Origin: Williamsia deligens
Lineage (GTDB): Bacteria; Actinomycetota; Actinomycetes; Mycobacteriales; Mycobacteriaceae
DNA length: 64,000 bases
Assembly (NCBI RefSeq): GCF_024171765.1
Contig: NZ_JAMTCI010000001.1
Coordinates: 969,137 to 1,033,136, forward strand
Direction of reading: 5' to 3'
The notes under the pieces are model-generated. The model had not been told where the DNA came from, did not search any database, and was given only the letters and a program-made list of their open reading frames with translations. Both the position numbers and the translations under genes were made by a program. Below, in pieces: positions 36,112 through 44,080 of the stretch (its first letter is position 1; every line of letters starts with the position of its first letter).

Positions 36112-37953
36112 ATGACAACGACGGTTGGTGTGGTCCTGGCGGCGCCGGGGTCCGAGGGCGGCGGCGCCGCGCTCGATCAGGTCTTCGGGATGAGTGCGGC
36201 GGCAGCCGTCGTCTCCGTCGCCCTGCTGTGGATCGGCTGGCGACACCGCACGCACAAGATCACCTGGCTGGCGCGACTGGGCGCGTGGGCCGGACGGACG
36301 ATCAACCGCCCGGGCTGGGCGGCGCTGCCGGTCGGCATGTTCATCTCGACGATCATCTGCGCGCTCTTCGGGTTCCTCTGGGACGTCAGCCTGCACGTCG
36401 GCAAGGGGCGCGATGCCGGCCCCCTGGCGAACCCCGCCCATTACTTCATCCTGGTGGGCCTGTTCTTCCTGTTCATCGCGGGCATGCTGTCGATCTTCCT
36501 GCCGTTCGAACGGCCCGGCCGTGCCGCCATCCGGATCACCCGCACCTGGTACGCACCGGTGGGCGGCGTGCTGCTCGCGGGGTGCGGACTGTACGCACTG
36601 ATCGGCTTCCCGCTCGACGACATCTGGCACCGCATCTTCGGTCAGGACGTCACGCTCTGGGGACCCACCCATCTCATGCTGATCGGTGGTGCCGGCACGT
36701 CACTGATGGCGCTGTTGCTGCTGGAACGTGAGGGCCGCGCCGCGATGGGCGACGCCGCGCCTCCGGACTCCCGCGGGGTGTGGGTGATGCGCTGCACCGC
36801 ATTCGGCGGCCTCCTCATCGGCCTGTCGGTCTTCCAGATCGAGTACGACTTCGGCATCGAGCAGTTCCGACTGGTCTTGCAGCCCATGATGATCGCGGGC
36901 GCCGCCGCGTTCGCGCTGGTCGCGGCCCGCATCACCCTCGGTCGCGGCGCGGCACTCATCGCAGCGGTGTCCGCGGCCCTCATCCGCGGTGCCGTCGCGC
37001 TCGTCGTCGGACCCGGGTTGGGTGCGCCCCTCAACGTCTTCGCGCTCTACATCGGACCCGCGCTGGTCGTCGAGCTCATCGGGCTGACGGCGCTGGTCCG
37101 TCGCCCGGTGCTGTTCGGCGTCGTCGCGGGTCTCGGCGTCGGCACGATCGGGCTGTGGCTCGAGTCGTTCTGGATCGACGGGGTCTACCACTACCCGTGG
37201 CCCACGAGCATGTGGGGCGAGGCACTGGCGATGGCCGTGCCGGTGGCCGTTGCGATGGGGATCTGCGGTGCTCTGATGGGGATCGTCCTCACCGGAGAAC
37301 GTCTTCCCCGGCCGAAGCTCGCAGGGGTCGCCGTCGCCCTCACCGTCCTCGTCATCGGGGGCGCCGTCGCGAACGGACTGCGCGTCGAGGTCCCGTCCGA
37401 CGCGCGGGCGTCGATGACGCTGACACCGGCGGCGTCGGTCGACGGCGAGACCCGCGCGACGGCCGTCGTCGCCCTCTCCCCCACCGACCTCGTCTCGGAC
37501 GACCCCGAGTGGGTGACGATCCTGTCCTGGCAAGGGGGACTGGACAAGTCGCGCGGCCTGCTCATCGATCCGCTCGAGAAGATCGGACCCGGGCTGTACC
37601 GCTCGACGCAGTCGTTCCCGACCTCCGGCTCGTGGAAGACCCTGCTGCGGGTGCAGGACGGGACCACGATGACCGCGGTGCCCATCTACCTGCCCTCGGA
37701 CCCCGGGATCGGCGCGCGGGAGGTGACGGCGGAGCCGCAGATGACACGGCCGTTCGTCAAGGAGATCTCGATCCTGCAGCGCGAGAGGACCTTCCACTAC
37801 CCGAGCTGGTTGTACGGTGCGGCGTCGCTGGTGGTGCTGGTCTGTTCGATCATCCTCATCACCGCGCTGGCCTGGGGTGCCGCCCGGATCAACCGTGCCG
37901 ACGCCCTGCCCGCGCGTTCCCGGGATCGCGAACCCGTGGAACCCCGCCCGTGA
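36112..37953 (+). CDS. Unknown polytopic membrane protein with His-rich helices and an Ig-like outer domain, 613 aa
   Basis: About ten membrane helices are followed by an extracytoplasmic beta-rich segment (about 450-580) with SFPTSGSWKTLLRVQDG, which resembles FixH/YtkA- or CopC-like domains, and then a last helix. Conserved-looking polar residues sit in or next to helices: WDVSLHVGKGRDAGP, ANPAHYFIL, DDIWHRIFGQDV, LWGPTHLMLI and GVYHYPWP. Such buried His and Asp often bind metal or haem. I do not recognise the family. The stop overlaps the next gene's GTG by four bases, so it heads a three-gene translationally coupled unit. Confidence 0.65.
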   Translation: MTTTVGVVLAAPGSEGGGAALDQVFGMSAAAAVVSVALLWIGWRHRTHKITWLARLGAWAGRTINRPGWAALPVGMFISTIICALFGFLWDVSLHVGKGRDAGPLANPAHYFILVGLFFLFIAGMLSIFLPFERPGRAAIRITRTWYAPVGGVLLAGCGLYALIGFPLDDIWHRIFGQDVTLWGPTHLMLIGGAGTSLMALLLLEREGRAAMGDAAPPDSRGVWVMRCTAFGGLLIGLSVFQIEYDFGIEQFRLVLQPMMIAGAAAFALVAARITLGRGAALIAAVSAALIRGAVALVVGPGLGAPLNVFALYIGPALVVELIGLTALVRRPVLFGVVAGLGVGTIGLWLESFWIDGVYHYPWPTSMWGEALAMAVPVAVAMGICGALMGIVLTGERLPRPKLAGVAVALTVLVIGGAVANGLRVEVPSDARASMTLTPAASVDGETRATAVVALSPTDLVSDDPEWVTILSWQGGLDKSRGLLIDPLEKIGPGLYRSTQSFPTSGSWKTLLRVQDGTTMTAVPIYLPSDPGIGAREVTAEPQMTRPFVKEISILQRERTFHYPSWLYGAASLVVLVCSIILITALAWGAARINRADALPARSRDREPVEPRP

Positions 37954-38150
37954 CGGCCACCCTCGCCAGTCACTCACTGCTCCTCGCCCTGCCCGCGTTC
38001 GTCCCCGCCGTGCTCCTGGTCGGGGTGATCGTGGCGATCGCCGTCCGCGACCGGCGACGGGGCGACGACGAGGGCGACGAGCTGCCGCTCGAGGACTGGG
38101 GTACCGGCGACGGGGGTACGCGCGACGCGGGTGACGACGACCGGCGATGA
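37950..38150 (+). CDS. Small single-helix membrane protein, 66 aa
   Basis: GTG 37950 overlaps the previous stop (GTGA), and its own stop overlaps the next start (ATGA at 38147). One membrane helix, with ALPAFVPAVLLVGVIVAIAV, is followed by a highly charged tail, RDRRRGDDEGDELP, ending in Gly/Asp-rich sequence. The overlaps on both sides indicate a real gene despite its size. It looks like an accessory subunit that sits between the two large membrane proteins. Confidence 0.65.
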   Translation: MTATLASHSLLLALPAFVPAVLLVGVIVAIAVRDRRRGDDEGDELPLEDWGTGDGGTRDAGDDDRR

Positions 38151-39466
38151 GCGACACCGTGTTCTCCGCGCACGGACTCGGCGCGGAGTATCTCCCTCTG
38201 CCGTACACCTATGCGCTGATCGGCGGGGCGTGGGCGCTCACCGCGTCGTTCGCGATCGTCGCCTTCGCCTGGAAGTCACCGAGGCTCGACCCCGACCGCG
38301 CTGGCGTCCGACTACCGGCCTCGCTGACGCGCGCCGTCGACTCCCGTGTCGTGCGCGGTGTCGTCGCGGCGCTCGCGCTGCTGCTGACCCTGTGGATCCT
38401 GCTGGCCGCGGTCGCCGGTCCGTCGGACGCCGACGAGAACCCGCTCCCGGGTGCCTTCTACATCCTGCTGTGGGTCGGCTTAGTCGTCCTGTCGGTGCTT
38501 ATCGGGCCGGTGTGGCGGGTCGTCTCTCCACTGCGGTTCCTCACCTCGGCGGTGCACCGCGCCCCGACCCGGACCTACCCGCAGTCGTGGGGTCATCGAC
38601 CCGCCGCCCTCGGACTGCTCGCGTTCGTGTGGCTGGAACTGGCATCGCCGGACCCCGACTCGGTTCTGGCGGTGCGGATCTGGCTGGCGCTCTACGTCGT
38701 CGTCATGCTCGCAGGGTGGTGGTCGTTCGGGACCAGGTGGTTCGCCCGGACCGATCCGTTCGAGACCTACAGCGTGGTCGCCTCACGGATCGCCCCGTTC
38801 CGACGGGACCGTGACACCGGCCGTGTGGTCCTGGGCAATCCCCTCGCGCACCTGACGACCCTGCCGGATCGGCCGGGGATGCTCGCGGTGATGGCCGTGC
38901 TCCTGGGTTCCACCGCGTTCGACAGTTTCTCCGCTTTTCCCGTGTGGCGCCGGTGGATCGACGGTCTGGGTGAGGGCAGCGCCGCCGCGACGCTCGTCTC
39001 CACCGCCGCGCTGGGGGTCTTCGTCGCCGTGGTGGCGGTGACGTTCTGGGCGGCGACCCGCGCGACCGGCGGCGTCACACCCGAGCAGCGTCGCCGCCTC
39101 CCCGGGCGGATGGCGCACACCCTGATCCCGATCGTGGTGGGCTACATCCTCGCCCATTATCTGAACTACATCGTCGAACGCAGCCAGGCGGTGATCGCCT
39201 CCTTGGGCGACCCTCTGGGACGAGGGTGGAACGTGTTGTGGCTGGGTGACATCCACCCCGAGTACGTCCTCAGCGAGCACCCGACCGTGTCCTCGACGCT
39301 CAAGCTGGTGTTCGTCGTCGGCGGACACATCGCGGCGGTGGTCAGCGCCCACGACGCCTCGTTACGCCTGCTGCCCCGTCGACATCGCCTGACGGGGCAG
39401 CTGGCGCTGATGCTCACGATGGTGGGTTACACCTTCCTGGGCCTCTACCTGCTTTTCGGGGGCTGA
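38147..39466 (+). CDS. Unknown polytopic membrane protein, 439 aa
   Basis: The opening FSAHGLGAEYLPLPYTYALI is followed by about ten helices. Near the C-terminus are AHYLNYIVERSQAVIASLGD and GGHIAAVVSAHDASLRLLP, which place several His residues in or at the edge of helices, as in metal- or haem-binding membrane proteins. I recall similar actinobacterial proteins carrying a 'fenitrothion hydrolase' label, but nothing here shows hydrolase activity. ATG 38147 overlaps the small gene's stop. The gene ends one base before the convergent NADH dehydrogenase stop. Confidence 0.65.
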   Translation: MSDTVFSAHGLGAEYLPLPYTYALIGGAWALTASFAIVAFAWKSPRLDPDRAGVRLPASLTRAVDSRVVRGVVAALALLLTLWILLAAVAGPSDADENPLPGAFYILLWVGLVVLSVLIGPVWRVVSPLRFLTSAVHRAPTRTYPQSWGHRPAALGLLAFVWLELASPDPDSVLAVRIWLALYVVVMLAGWWSFGTRWFARTDPFETYSVVASRIAPFRRDRDTGRVVLGNPLAHLTTLPDRPGMLAVMAVLLGSTAFDSFSAFPVWRRWIDGLGEGSAAATLVSTAALGVFVAVVAVTFWAATRATGGVTPEQRRRLPGRMAHTLIPIVVGYILAHYLNYIVERSQAVIASLGDPLGRGWNVLWLGDIHPEYVLSEHPTVSSTLKLVFVVGGHIAAVVSAHDASLRLLPRRHRLTGQLALMLTMVGYTFLGLYLLFGG

Positions 39467-40717
39467 TCAGCCCGCGACACGCTCCGGCTCACGCTCCTGT
39501 GCACGCTGCGCGGCGGTCAGGGCCGGACGGCGATTGGCACCGTAGGCGCCGAACCACCGGCCGATCGCGTCGATGCGATTGCCCACGCCCGACAGGTAGT
39601 ACAGGTGCACCGCGAGCCAGGCACCCCAGGCCGGCAACCCGCTGATGCCCGGGCCGACCGGTCCCTGCAGGACGGCCTTGCCGCGCCCGATGATCGACAT
39701 GCTGCCCTTGTCGAAGTAGCGGAACGGCGTCCCGGGACCGATCTTTCGGGTGATGGTGTCGGCCGCGTGGCGGCCTTCCTGCATCGCGACCGGGCTCTGC
39801 CCGGGGTAGCCCTTCAGCGACGTCATGTCGCCGATCGCGTAGATGTCCGCGTACCCGCCGACCGTCAGATCCGGGTTGACGAGCAACCGGCCGGCGCGGT
39901 CGGTGTCACATCCGGTGGCCTCCGCCAGCACCGCCGCGAACGGCGACGCCGACACCCCGGCGGCCCAGATCACGGTGTCCGACGCGATCCGCCGTGTCGC
40001 AGCGCCCTTCTCGATGTCGACGGTGACGACGCCGTCGTCGATGTCGGTGACGAGCGACTTCAGCACCACGTCCACACCGGCGGCCTCGAGGGTCTTCTTC
40101 GCATACCGGCTCAGGCGGCCGCCGAACACGGGCAGCACCTCACCGACACCCTCGACGAGGGTGATGGACACGTCCGCGCGCTGGTGGCGGCGGGCGAGCC
40201 CGGCGATCTCACCGGCCAGCTCGACGCCTGTGGCACCCGCACCGACCACCACGTAGCTCGACGCGGAGCGGTCGTCGGGCCGGGCGAAATTGCGGACGAG
40301 CTGCTCACGCAATGCGACGGCGTCCTCGCGGGTCTTCAGCGAGAACGTCCGGTGCGCGTACTCGTCGTGACCGAAGTACGACTGCGACGCACCGGTCGCG
40401 GCGATCAGCGACGAGTACCCGGCCTGCTGCTCACGGTCGGCTCCGGTGTAGGTCACGCTGTGCGCGTCGGGGTCGATCGCGGTGACCGTGCCCTCGACGA
40501 CGTCGATCTTCGTATCGACCGAGTCCGCAGCGGCGGGCGAGACGGTGTCGGCGTCGAGGACACCTGTCGCGACCTGGTACAGCAGCGGCTGGAAGAGGTA
40601 CTGCGCCACGGAGCTGATCATCAGCACCGACTTGTCCGACCGCGCGAGCCGACGGGCGGCGGCGACACCACCGAACCCCGATCCGACCACCACCACGTCG
40701 TACTGCGGTGCACCCAT
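39467..40717 (-). CDS. ndh: Type II NADH dehydrogenase-like flavoprotein, 416 aa
   Basis: A single-subunit NADH:menaquinone oxidoreductase-type enzyme that does not pump protons. FAD binds at DVVVVGSGFGGVAAARRL, NADH at YVVVGAGATGVELAGEIAGL, and the second FAD region is YAIGDMTSLKGYPGQSPVAMQEGRH. The C-terminal WGAWLAVHLYYLSG holds the amphipathic membrane-attachment region. ATG 40717 is chosen over ATG 40723 because GAGGAG then has six-base spacing. Divergent from it is a LysR gene, which may regulate it. Confidence 0.9.
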   Translation of the reverse strand: MGAPQYDVVVVGSGFGGVAAARRLARSDKSVLMISSVAQYLFQPLLYQVATGVLDADTVSPAAADSVDTKIDVVEGTVTAIDPDAHSVTYTGADREQQAGYSSLIAATGASQSYFGHDEYAHRTFSLKTREDAVALREQLVRNFARPDDRSASSYVVVGAGATGVELAGEIAGLARRHQRADVSITLVEGVGEVLPVFGGRLSRYAKKTLEAAGVDVVLKSLVTDIDDGVVTVDIEKGAATRRIASDTVIWAAGVSASPFAAVLAEATGCDTDRAGRLLVNPDLTVGGYADIYAIGDMTSLKGYPGQSPVAMQEGRHAADTITRKIGPGTPFRYFDKGSMSIIGRGKAVLQGPVGPGISGLPAWGAWLAVHLYYLSGVGNRIDAIGRWFGAYGANRRPALTAAQRAQEREPERVAG

Positions 40718-40852
40718 GACCATCTCCTCACCGTCTCGTCGATCAGAGAACTTCGCGTTTCATCATCGACAACGCCCATGCTGACGGCGTTTCATCCGTC
40801 CGACCAGCGCATTTCTCCGATGACATCTATCTCGATCGTCGATCAATGGCGG

Positions 40853-40858
40853 TAGGGT
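40853..40858 (+). promoter_or_regulatory. TAGGGT -10 box for leaderless lysR transcript
   Basis: TAGGGT sits exactly at -12 to -7 from the GTG at 40865, with no ribosome binding site. In the same 147-bp divergent region, ATCGATC-like repeats (near 40832-40845) could be LysR contacts, but a T-N11-A pair cannot be fixed by eye. Confidence 0.45.
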
Positions 40859-40864
40859 CGCCCG

Positions 40865-41755
40865 GTGGAGATCCGACAGCTGACCTACTTCGTGGCGGTG
40901 TGCGGCGACCTGAGCTTCTCCCGGGCCGCCGAGCGGCTCTACATGTCGCAGTCGGCGATCAGTCATCAGGTGGCGCGGCTCGAGCGCGACCTGGGCGTCA
41001 CCCTGCTCGAGCGCTCGACGCGGTCGGTGACGATCACGGATGCGGGACGCCGGCTGCTGCCCGTGGCCGAACAGATCCTCGCTCTCACCGACCGCGCCTA
41101 CGCGGTGGTGCGGGAACGCACGTCGCGGATCCGGCTCGCCGCGAACATGTCCTTCGCCGAACGGGCGTTGGCCGCCATCTCCGACGTCCGCGACGAGCAC
41201 ACCGAGGTCGAGATCGAGTTCGTGCTCAAGGACTTCACCCAGCGCGTCGACGCGGTCGTGTCCGGTGACGTCGACATCGCCCTGATCCGCGGCGACCTCG
41301 ACGACCACCGCGTCACCGTCCACCCGCTGTGGGTGGAGGACCTCGTGGTCGCCGTCGCCAAGCGACATCCCCTGGCCAGGAACGACACCGTCACCCTCGA
41401 CGACCTCGCGCCCTATCCGCTGCTCCTGCCACCGCGTCGGCAGCAGGTCCTGCTGCACGGGATCGTCGAATCCGCCTTCGCCGCAGCGGGACTGACACCG
41501 CGCTACGGCGACCCCGTCCCCAGCGACCACACCGCCACGCTCGAGCTGGTGAACCGTCCGGATGCGTGGACCGTCCTCTACGACGAACCGCACGCGCAGG
41601 CCCTCGCGGGACTCCGCGAGTCGAGCGGACGGTTGCGGGTCCCCGTCTGCGGCATCGTCCGGGGGCGGGCCTCGGACCGTCGACGACCGTCCGGGGAACC
41701 CGTCGTCGATGACCTCCTGCAGGCCCTCCGACGGACCGGGGGTGAACTCACGTGA
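40865..41755 (+). CDS. LysR-family transcriptional regulator, 296 aa
   Basis: The N-terminal winged helix-turn-helix has LSFSRAAERLYMSQSAISHQ followed by LERDLGVTLLERSTRSV. The periplasmic-binding-like effector domain begins near residue 90 (RIRLAANMSFAERAL). LysR proteins usually regulate a divergent gene, here the NADH dehydrogenase, and often themselves. The stop overlaps the start of the following acetyltransferase by four bases (GTGA). Confidence 0.92.
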   Translation: MEIRQLTYFVAVCGDLSFSRAAERLYMSQSAISHQVARLERDLGVTLLERSTRSVTITDAGRRLLPVAEQILALTDRAYAVVRERTSRIRLAANMSFAERALAAISDVRDEHTEVEIEFVLKDFTQRVDAVVSGDVDIALIRGDLDDHRVTVHPLWVEDLVVAVAKRHPLARNDTVTLDDLAPYPLLLPPRRQQVLLHGIVESAFAAAGLTPRYGDPVPSDHTATLELVNRPDAWTVLYDEPHAQALAGLRESSGRLRVPVCGIVRGRASDRRRPSGEPVVDDLLQALRRTGGELT

Positions 41756-42342
41756 GCCTCGACTGGCCGCGTCGGATCCCGACCATCGCCGACGACGTCG
41801 TGGAACTGCGCCCCCTCGAGGCCCATGACGTCGACGCCGTCCTCGAGTGCGCGTCGGACCCTGTGTCGCAACGGTTCACGACCGTCCCCAGCCCGTACCG
41901 CCGCCAGGACGCCGTGGAGTTCGTCGACCGGGCATCCGCGCAGGTGTGGCCGGGCTTCGTGGTGGCGATCACCGAGGGCGACGACGACGACCTGCTGGGC
42001 ACCTGCCACCTGCGAGTCCACGACGAGGACAGTGACGTCGTCGCGATCGGCTACATGGTGTCGCCGGCCGCGCGAGGGCGCGGCATCGCCACGCGGGCGA
42101 CACGACTGCTCATCGACTTCGCGTGGTCGGTCGGTGCCCATCGCGTCACGATCGACGCCTTCGCGACCAACGCCGCGTCCCGCGCGGTGGCGGTGCGCTG
42201 CGGGATGCGACAGGAGGGGGTCCTGCGGGAGGCACACCTCGGCAACGGCGGGATCCGCCACGACGTCGTCGTCTACGGACTGCTGCGGTCGGATCCTGCT
42301 GCAGCGTCGGATGATCCGAGCACCGGGGGCGGCATCCGGTAG
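41752..42342 (+). CDS. GNAT-family acetyltransferase (RimJ/RimL-like), 196 aa
   Basis: The motif VELRPLEAHDVDAVLE near residue 20 and the acetyl-CoA loop VSPAARGRGIATRATRLL near residue 105 are typical. The segment NAASRAVAVRCGMRQEGVLR near residue 145 matches the RimJ/RimL-type subgroup. It is coupled to the LysR gene. The last about 23 codons overlap the 3' end of the convergent CoA-transferase gene by 70 bp. Confidence 0.87.
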   Translation: MSLDWPRRIPTIADDVVELRPLEAHDVDAVLECASDPVSQRFTTVPSPYRRQDAVEFVDRASAQVWPGFVVAITEGDDDDLLGTCHLRVHDEDSDVVAIGYMVSPAARGRGIATRATRLLIDFAWSVGAHRVTIDAFATNAASRAVAVRCGMRQEGVLREAHLGNGGIRHDVVVYGLLRSDPAAASDDPSTGGGIR

Positions 42343-43433
42343 GTCGCCGGCGTCGCCGACAGACCGATCGGGTTGCGCACGGTGGGCTGCGCGACATCCC
42401 CGATCCGCGCCGTCGGGTCGATGCCCACCGACCGCGCGAAGTCGAACGCCTCGGCCATGTCGTTGATCGGTCCCGCCGGGACACCGGCCCCGGTGAGCGC
42501 GTCGAACCAGTGGTCGGCGCCGTGCCGGGCGAGCGCCGGCGCGACCGCCTCGATCAGCGCGTCGTGGTGGGCGACACGGTCGGAGTTGGTCACGAACCGC
42601 GCATCGTCCGCGAGGTCCGCGGCGCCGATCGTCTCGACGAAGCGCCGGAACTGGACGTCGTTGCCGACCGCCACCGCCAGTGGACGGTCCGCGGTGGGCA
42701 GGACCTCGTACGGGACGATGCTCGGGTGTCGGCTCCCCATCGCCGTCGGCACGACGTCGGCCGCGAGGTAAGCGGTGGTCTGGTTCGACATCGTCGCCAG
42801 CGCGACCGACAGCAGGTCGAGATCGACGCGTTGGCCCTCGCCGGTGCGGTCCCGGTGTCGCAGCGCCGCCAGGATCCCTGCCATCGCATGCGCTCCGGTG
42901 AGGACGTCGACGACGGCGACACCGACCTTGACCGGCGGGCCGCCGGGCTCACCGGTGATGCTCATCAACCCGCTCATGGCCTGGATCAGCAGGTCGTACC
43001 CGGGGATCGATGCGCCCGCGTCGCGACCGAAACCGGTGATGGCGCAGTAGATCAGGTCCGGCTTCACCGCGACGAGGTCGTCGTACCCGAGTCCGAGACG
43101 CTCCATGGTCCCCGCCCGGAAGTTCTCGATGACGACGTCGGCACCCCGCACGATCTCGAACGCCGCGTCACGCCCGTCATCGGTGGACAGGTCGAGGGCG
43201 ACCGACCGCTTGTTGCGGTTGACCGACGCGAAGTAGGTGGCCATCTGTTCGGGTCCGTCGGGGCCCGGCACCTCGAGATGCGGCGGCCCCCACGACCGGG
43301 TGTCGTCGCCTGTTCCCGGTCGTTCGATCTTCACGACCTCGGCACCGAGGTCGGCCATCAGCATCGTCGTGTACGGCCCGGCGAGCACCCGACTGAAGTC
43401 GGCCACGACGATCCCGTCGAGAGCTCCCGCCAT
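42273..43433 (-). CDS. Class III (CaiB/BaiF) CoA-transferase, 386 aa
   Basis: The family start VVADFSRVLAGPYTTMLMADLGAE (here split over residues 9-32), then EVVKIERPGTGDDTR, NRNKRSVALDL and VIENFRAGTM are diagnostic. The probable catalytic Asp is Asp176 in VAVVDVLTGAH, which forms the acyl-anhydride intermediate. These enzymes move CoA between carboxylic acids; the acyl groups are not predictable. ATG 43433 is the natural family start. Its 3' end overlaps the opposing acetyltransferase gene. Confidence 0.92.
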   Translation of the reverse strand: MAGALDGIVVADFSRVLAGPYTTMLMADLGAEVVKIERPGTGDDTRSWGPPHLEVPGPDGPEQMATYFASVNRNKRSVALDLSTDDGRDAAFEIVRGADVVIENFRAGTMERLGLGYDDLVAVKPDLIYCAITGFGRDAGASIPGYDLLIQAMSGLMSITGEPGGPPVKVGVAVVDVLTGAHAMAGILAALRHRDRTGEGQRVDLDLLSVALATMSNQTTAYLAADVVPTAMGSRHPSIVPYEVLPTADRPLAVAVGNDVQFRRFVETIGAADLADDARFVTNSDRVAHHDALIEAVAPALARHGADHWFDALTGAGVPAGPINDMAEAFDFARSVGIDPTARIGDVAQPTVRNPIGLSATPATYRMPPPVLGSSDAAAGSDRSSP

Positions 43434-43516
43434 GTCCGTCCCGTCCCTCGTCGCCGCACGCCGTCGTGACACCTACCGTAGGCGGGCACCGCCCCACCCG
43501 ATCCCGAGAGGCCCGC

Positions 43517-44029
43517 GTGATCGCCCACACCTCCCGCCTGACCCTCGCCCCGGTGGGCGAGCAGGACGTGGACGACTTCGTCGCGTTGGTGATCCGTCCG
43601 GAGCTGTACGTCGTCATCGGCGGCGCCCCGGCCGACCACGGCGAGGCCCGCGGCCGGGTCGAGCGGTGGTTGGCGGGATCCCCGGACCCGCGACACCTGT
43701 GGATCAACCACGTCGTGCGACACCGCGACACCGGCAGCCTGATCGGCCACTGTCAGGGCACGATCACGACGGACGACGATGCCGGCGCGCCCGATTGCGT
43801 CGTCGGCTACACCGTTCACCCCGACCACCACGGCCAGGGTGTCGCGACGGAGATGATGCGTGCGTTCGTTGATGTGATCACCTCGGAGTTCCACCCGAGA
43901 CGATTCGTCGCCCACATCGCCCCGGGTCATGAGGCGTCCGAGCACGTGGCAGCGGCGCTCGGCCTGTTTCCGACAGGCCGACTCGACGACGCCGGCGAGC
44001 GGATCTGGGCGTCGCACACCACCCCGTGA
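43517..44029 (+). CDS. GNAT-family acetyltransferase, 170 aa
   Basis: TSRLTLAPVGEQDVDDFVAL at the start and VVGYTVHPDHHGQGVATEM in the middle give the GNAT acetyl-CoA loop. The end has EHVAAALGLFPTGRLDDAG. GTG 43517 is chosen because a GAGAGG site precedes it; the frame upstream is open but Arg-rich. It is divergent from the CoA-transferase with about 80 bp between. The substrate is unknown. Confidence 0.82.
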   Translation: MIAHTSRLTLAPVGEQDVDDFVALVIRPELYVVIGGAPADHGEARGRVERWLAGSPDPRHLWINHVVRHRDTGSLIGHCQGTITTDDDAGAPDCVVGYTVHPDHHGQGVATEMMRAFVDVITSEFHPRRFVAHIAPGHEASEHVAAALGLFPTGRLDDAGERIWASHTTP

Positions 44030-44043
44030 CGGCAATGTCCGGG

Positions 44044-44073
44044 TTGCACGGCCAACACTTGTAGTTTCACAAT
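44044..44073 (+). promoter_or_regulatory. Promoter with an overlapping MarR-like operator for the second efflux pump
   Basis: A TTGCAC -35 (44044-44049) and CACAAT -10 (44068-44073) are 18 bp apart. The -10 lies at -13 to -8 from the ATG at 44081, so the message may be leaderless. The palindrome TTGTAGTTTCACAA (44059-44072) covers the -10 box and is a typical MarR site; the MarR gene at 45543 lies after the pump. Confidence 0.45.
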
Positions 44074-44080
44074 GGTTGCC

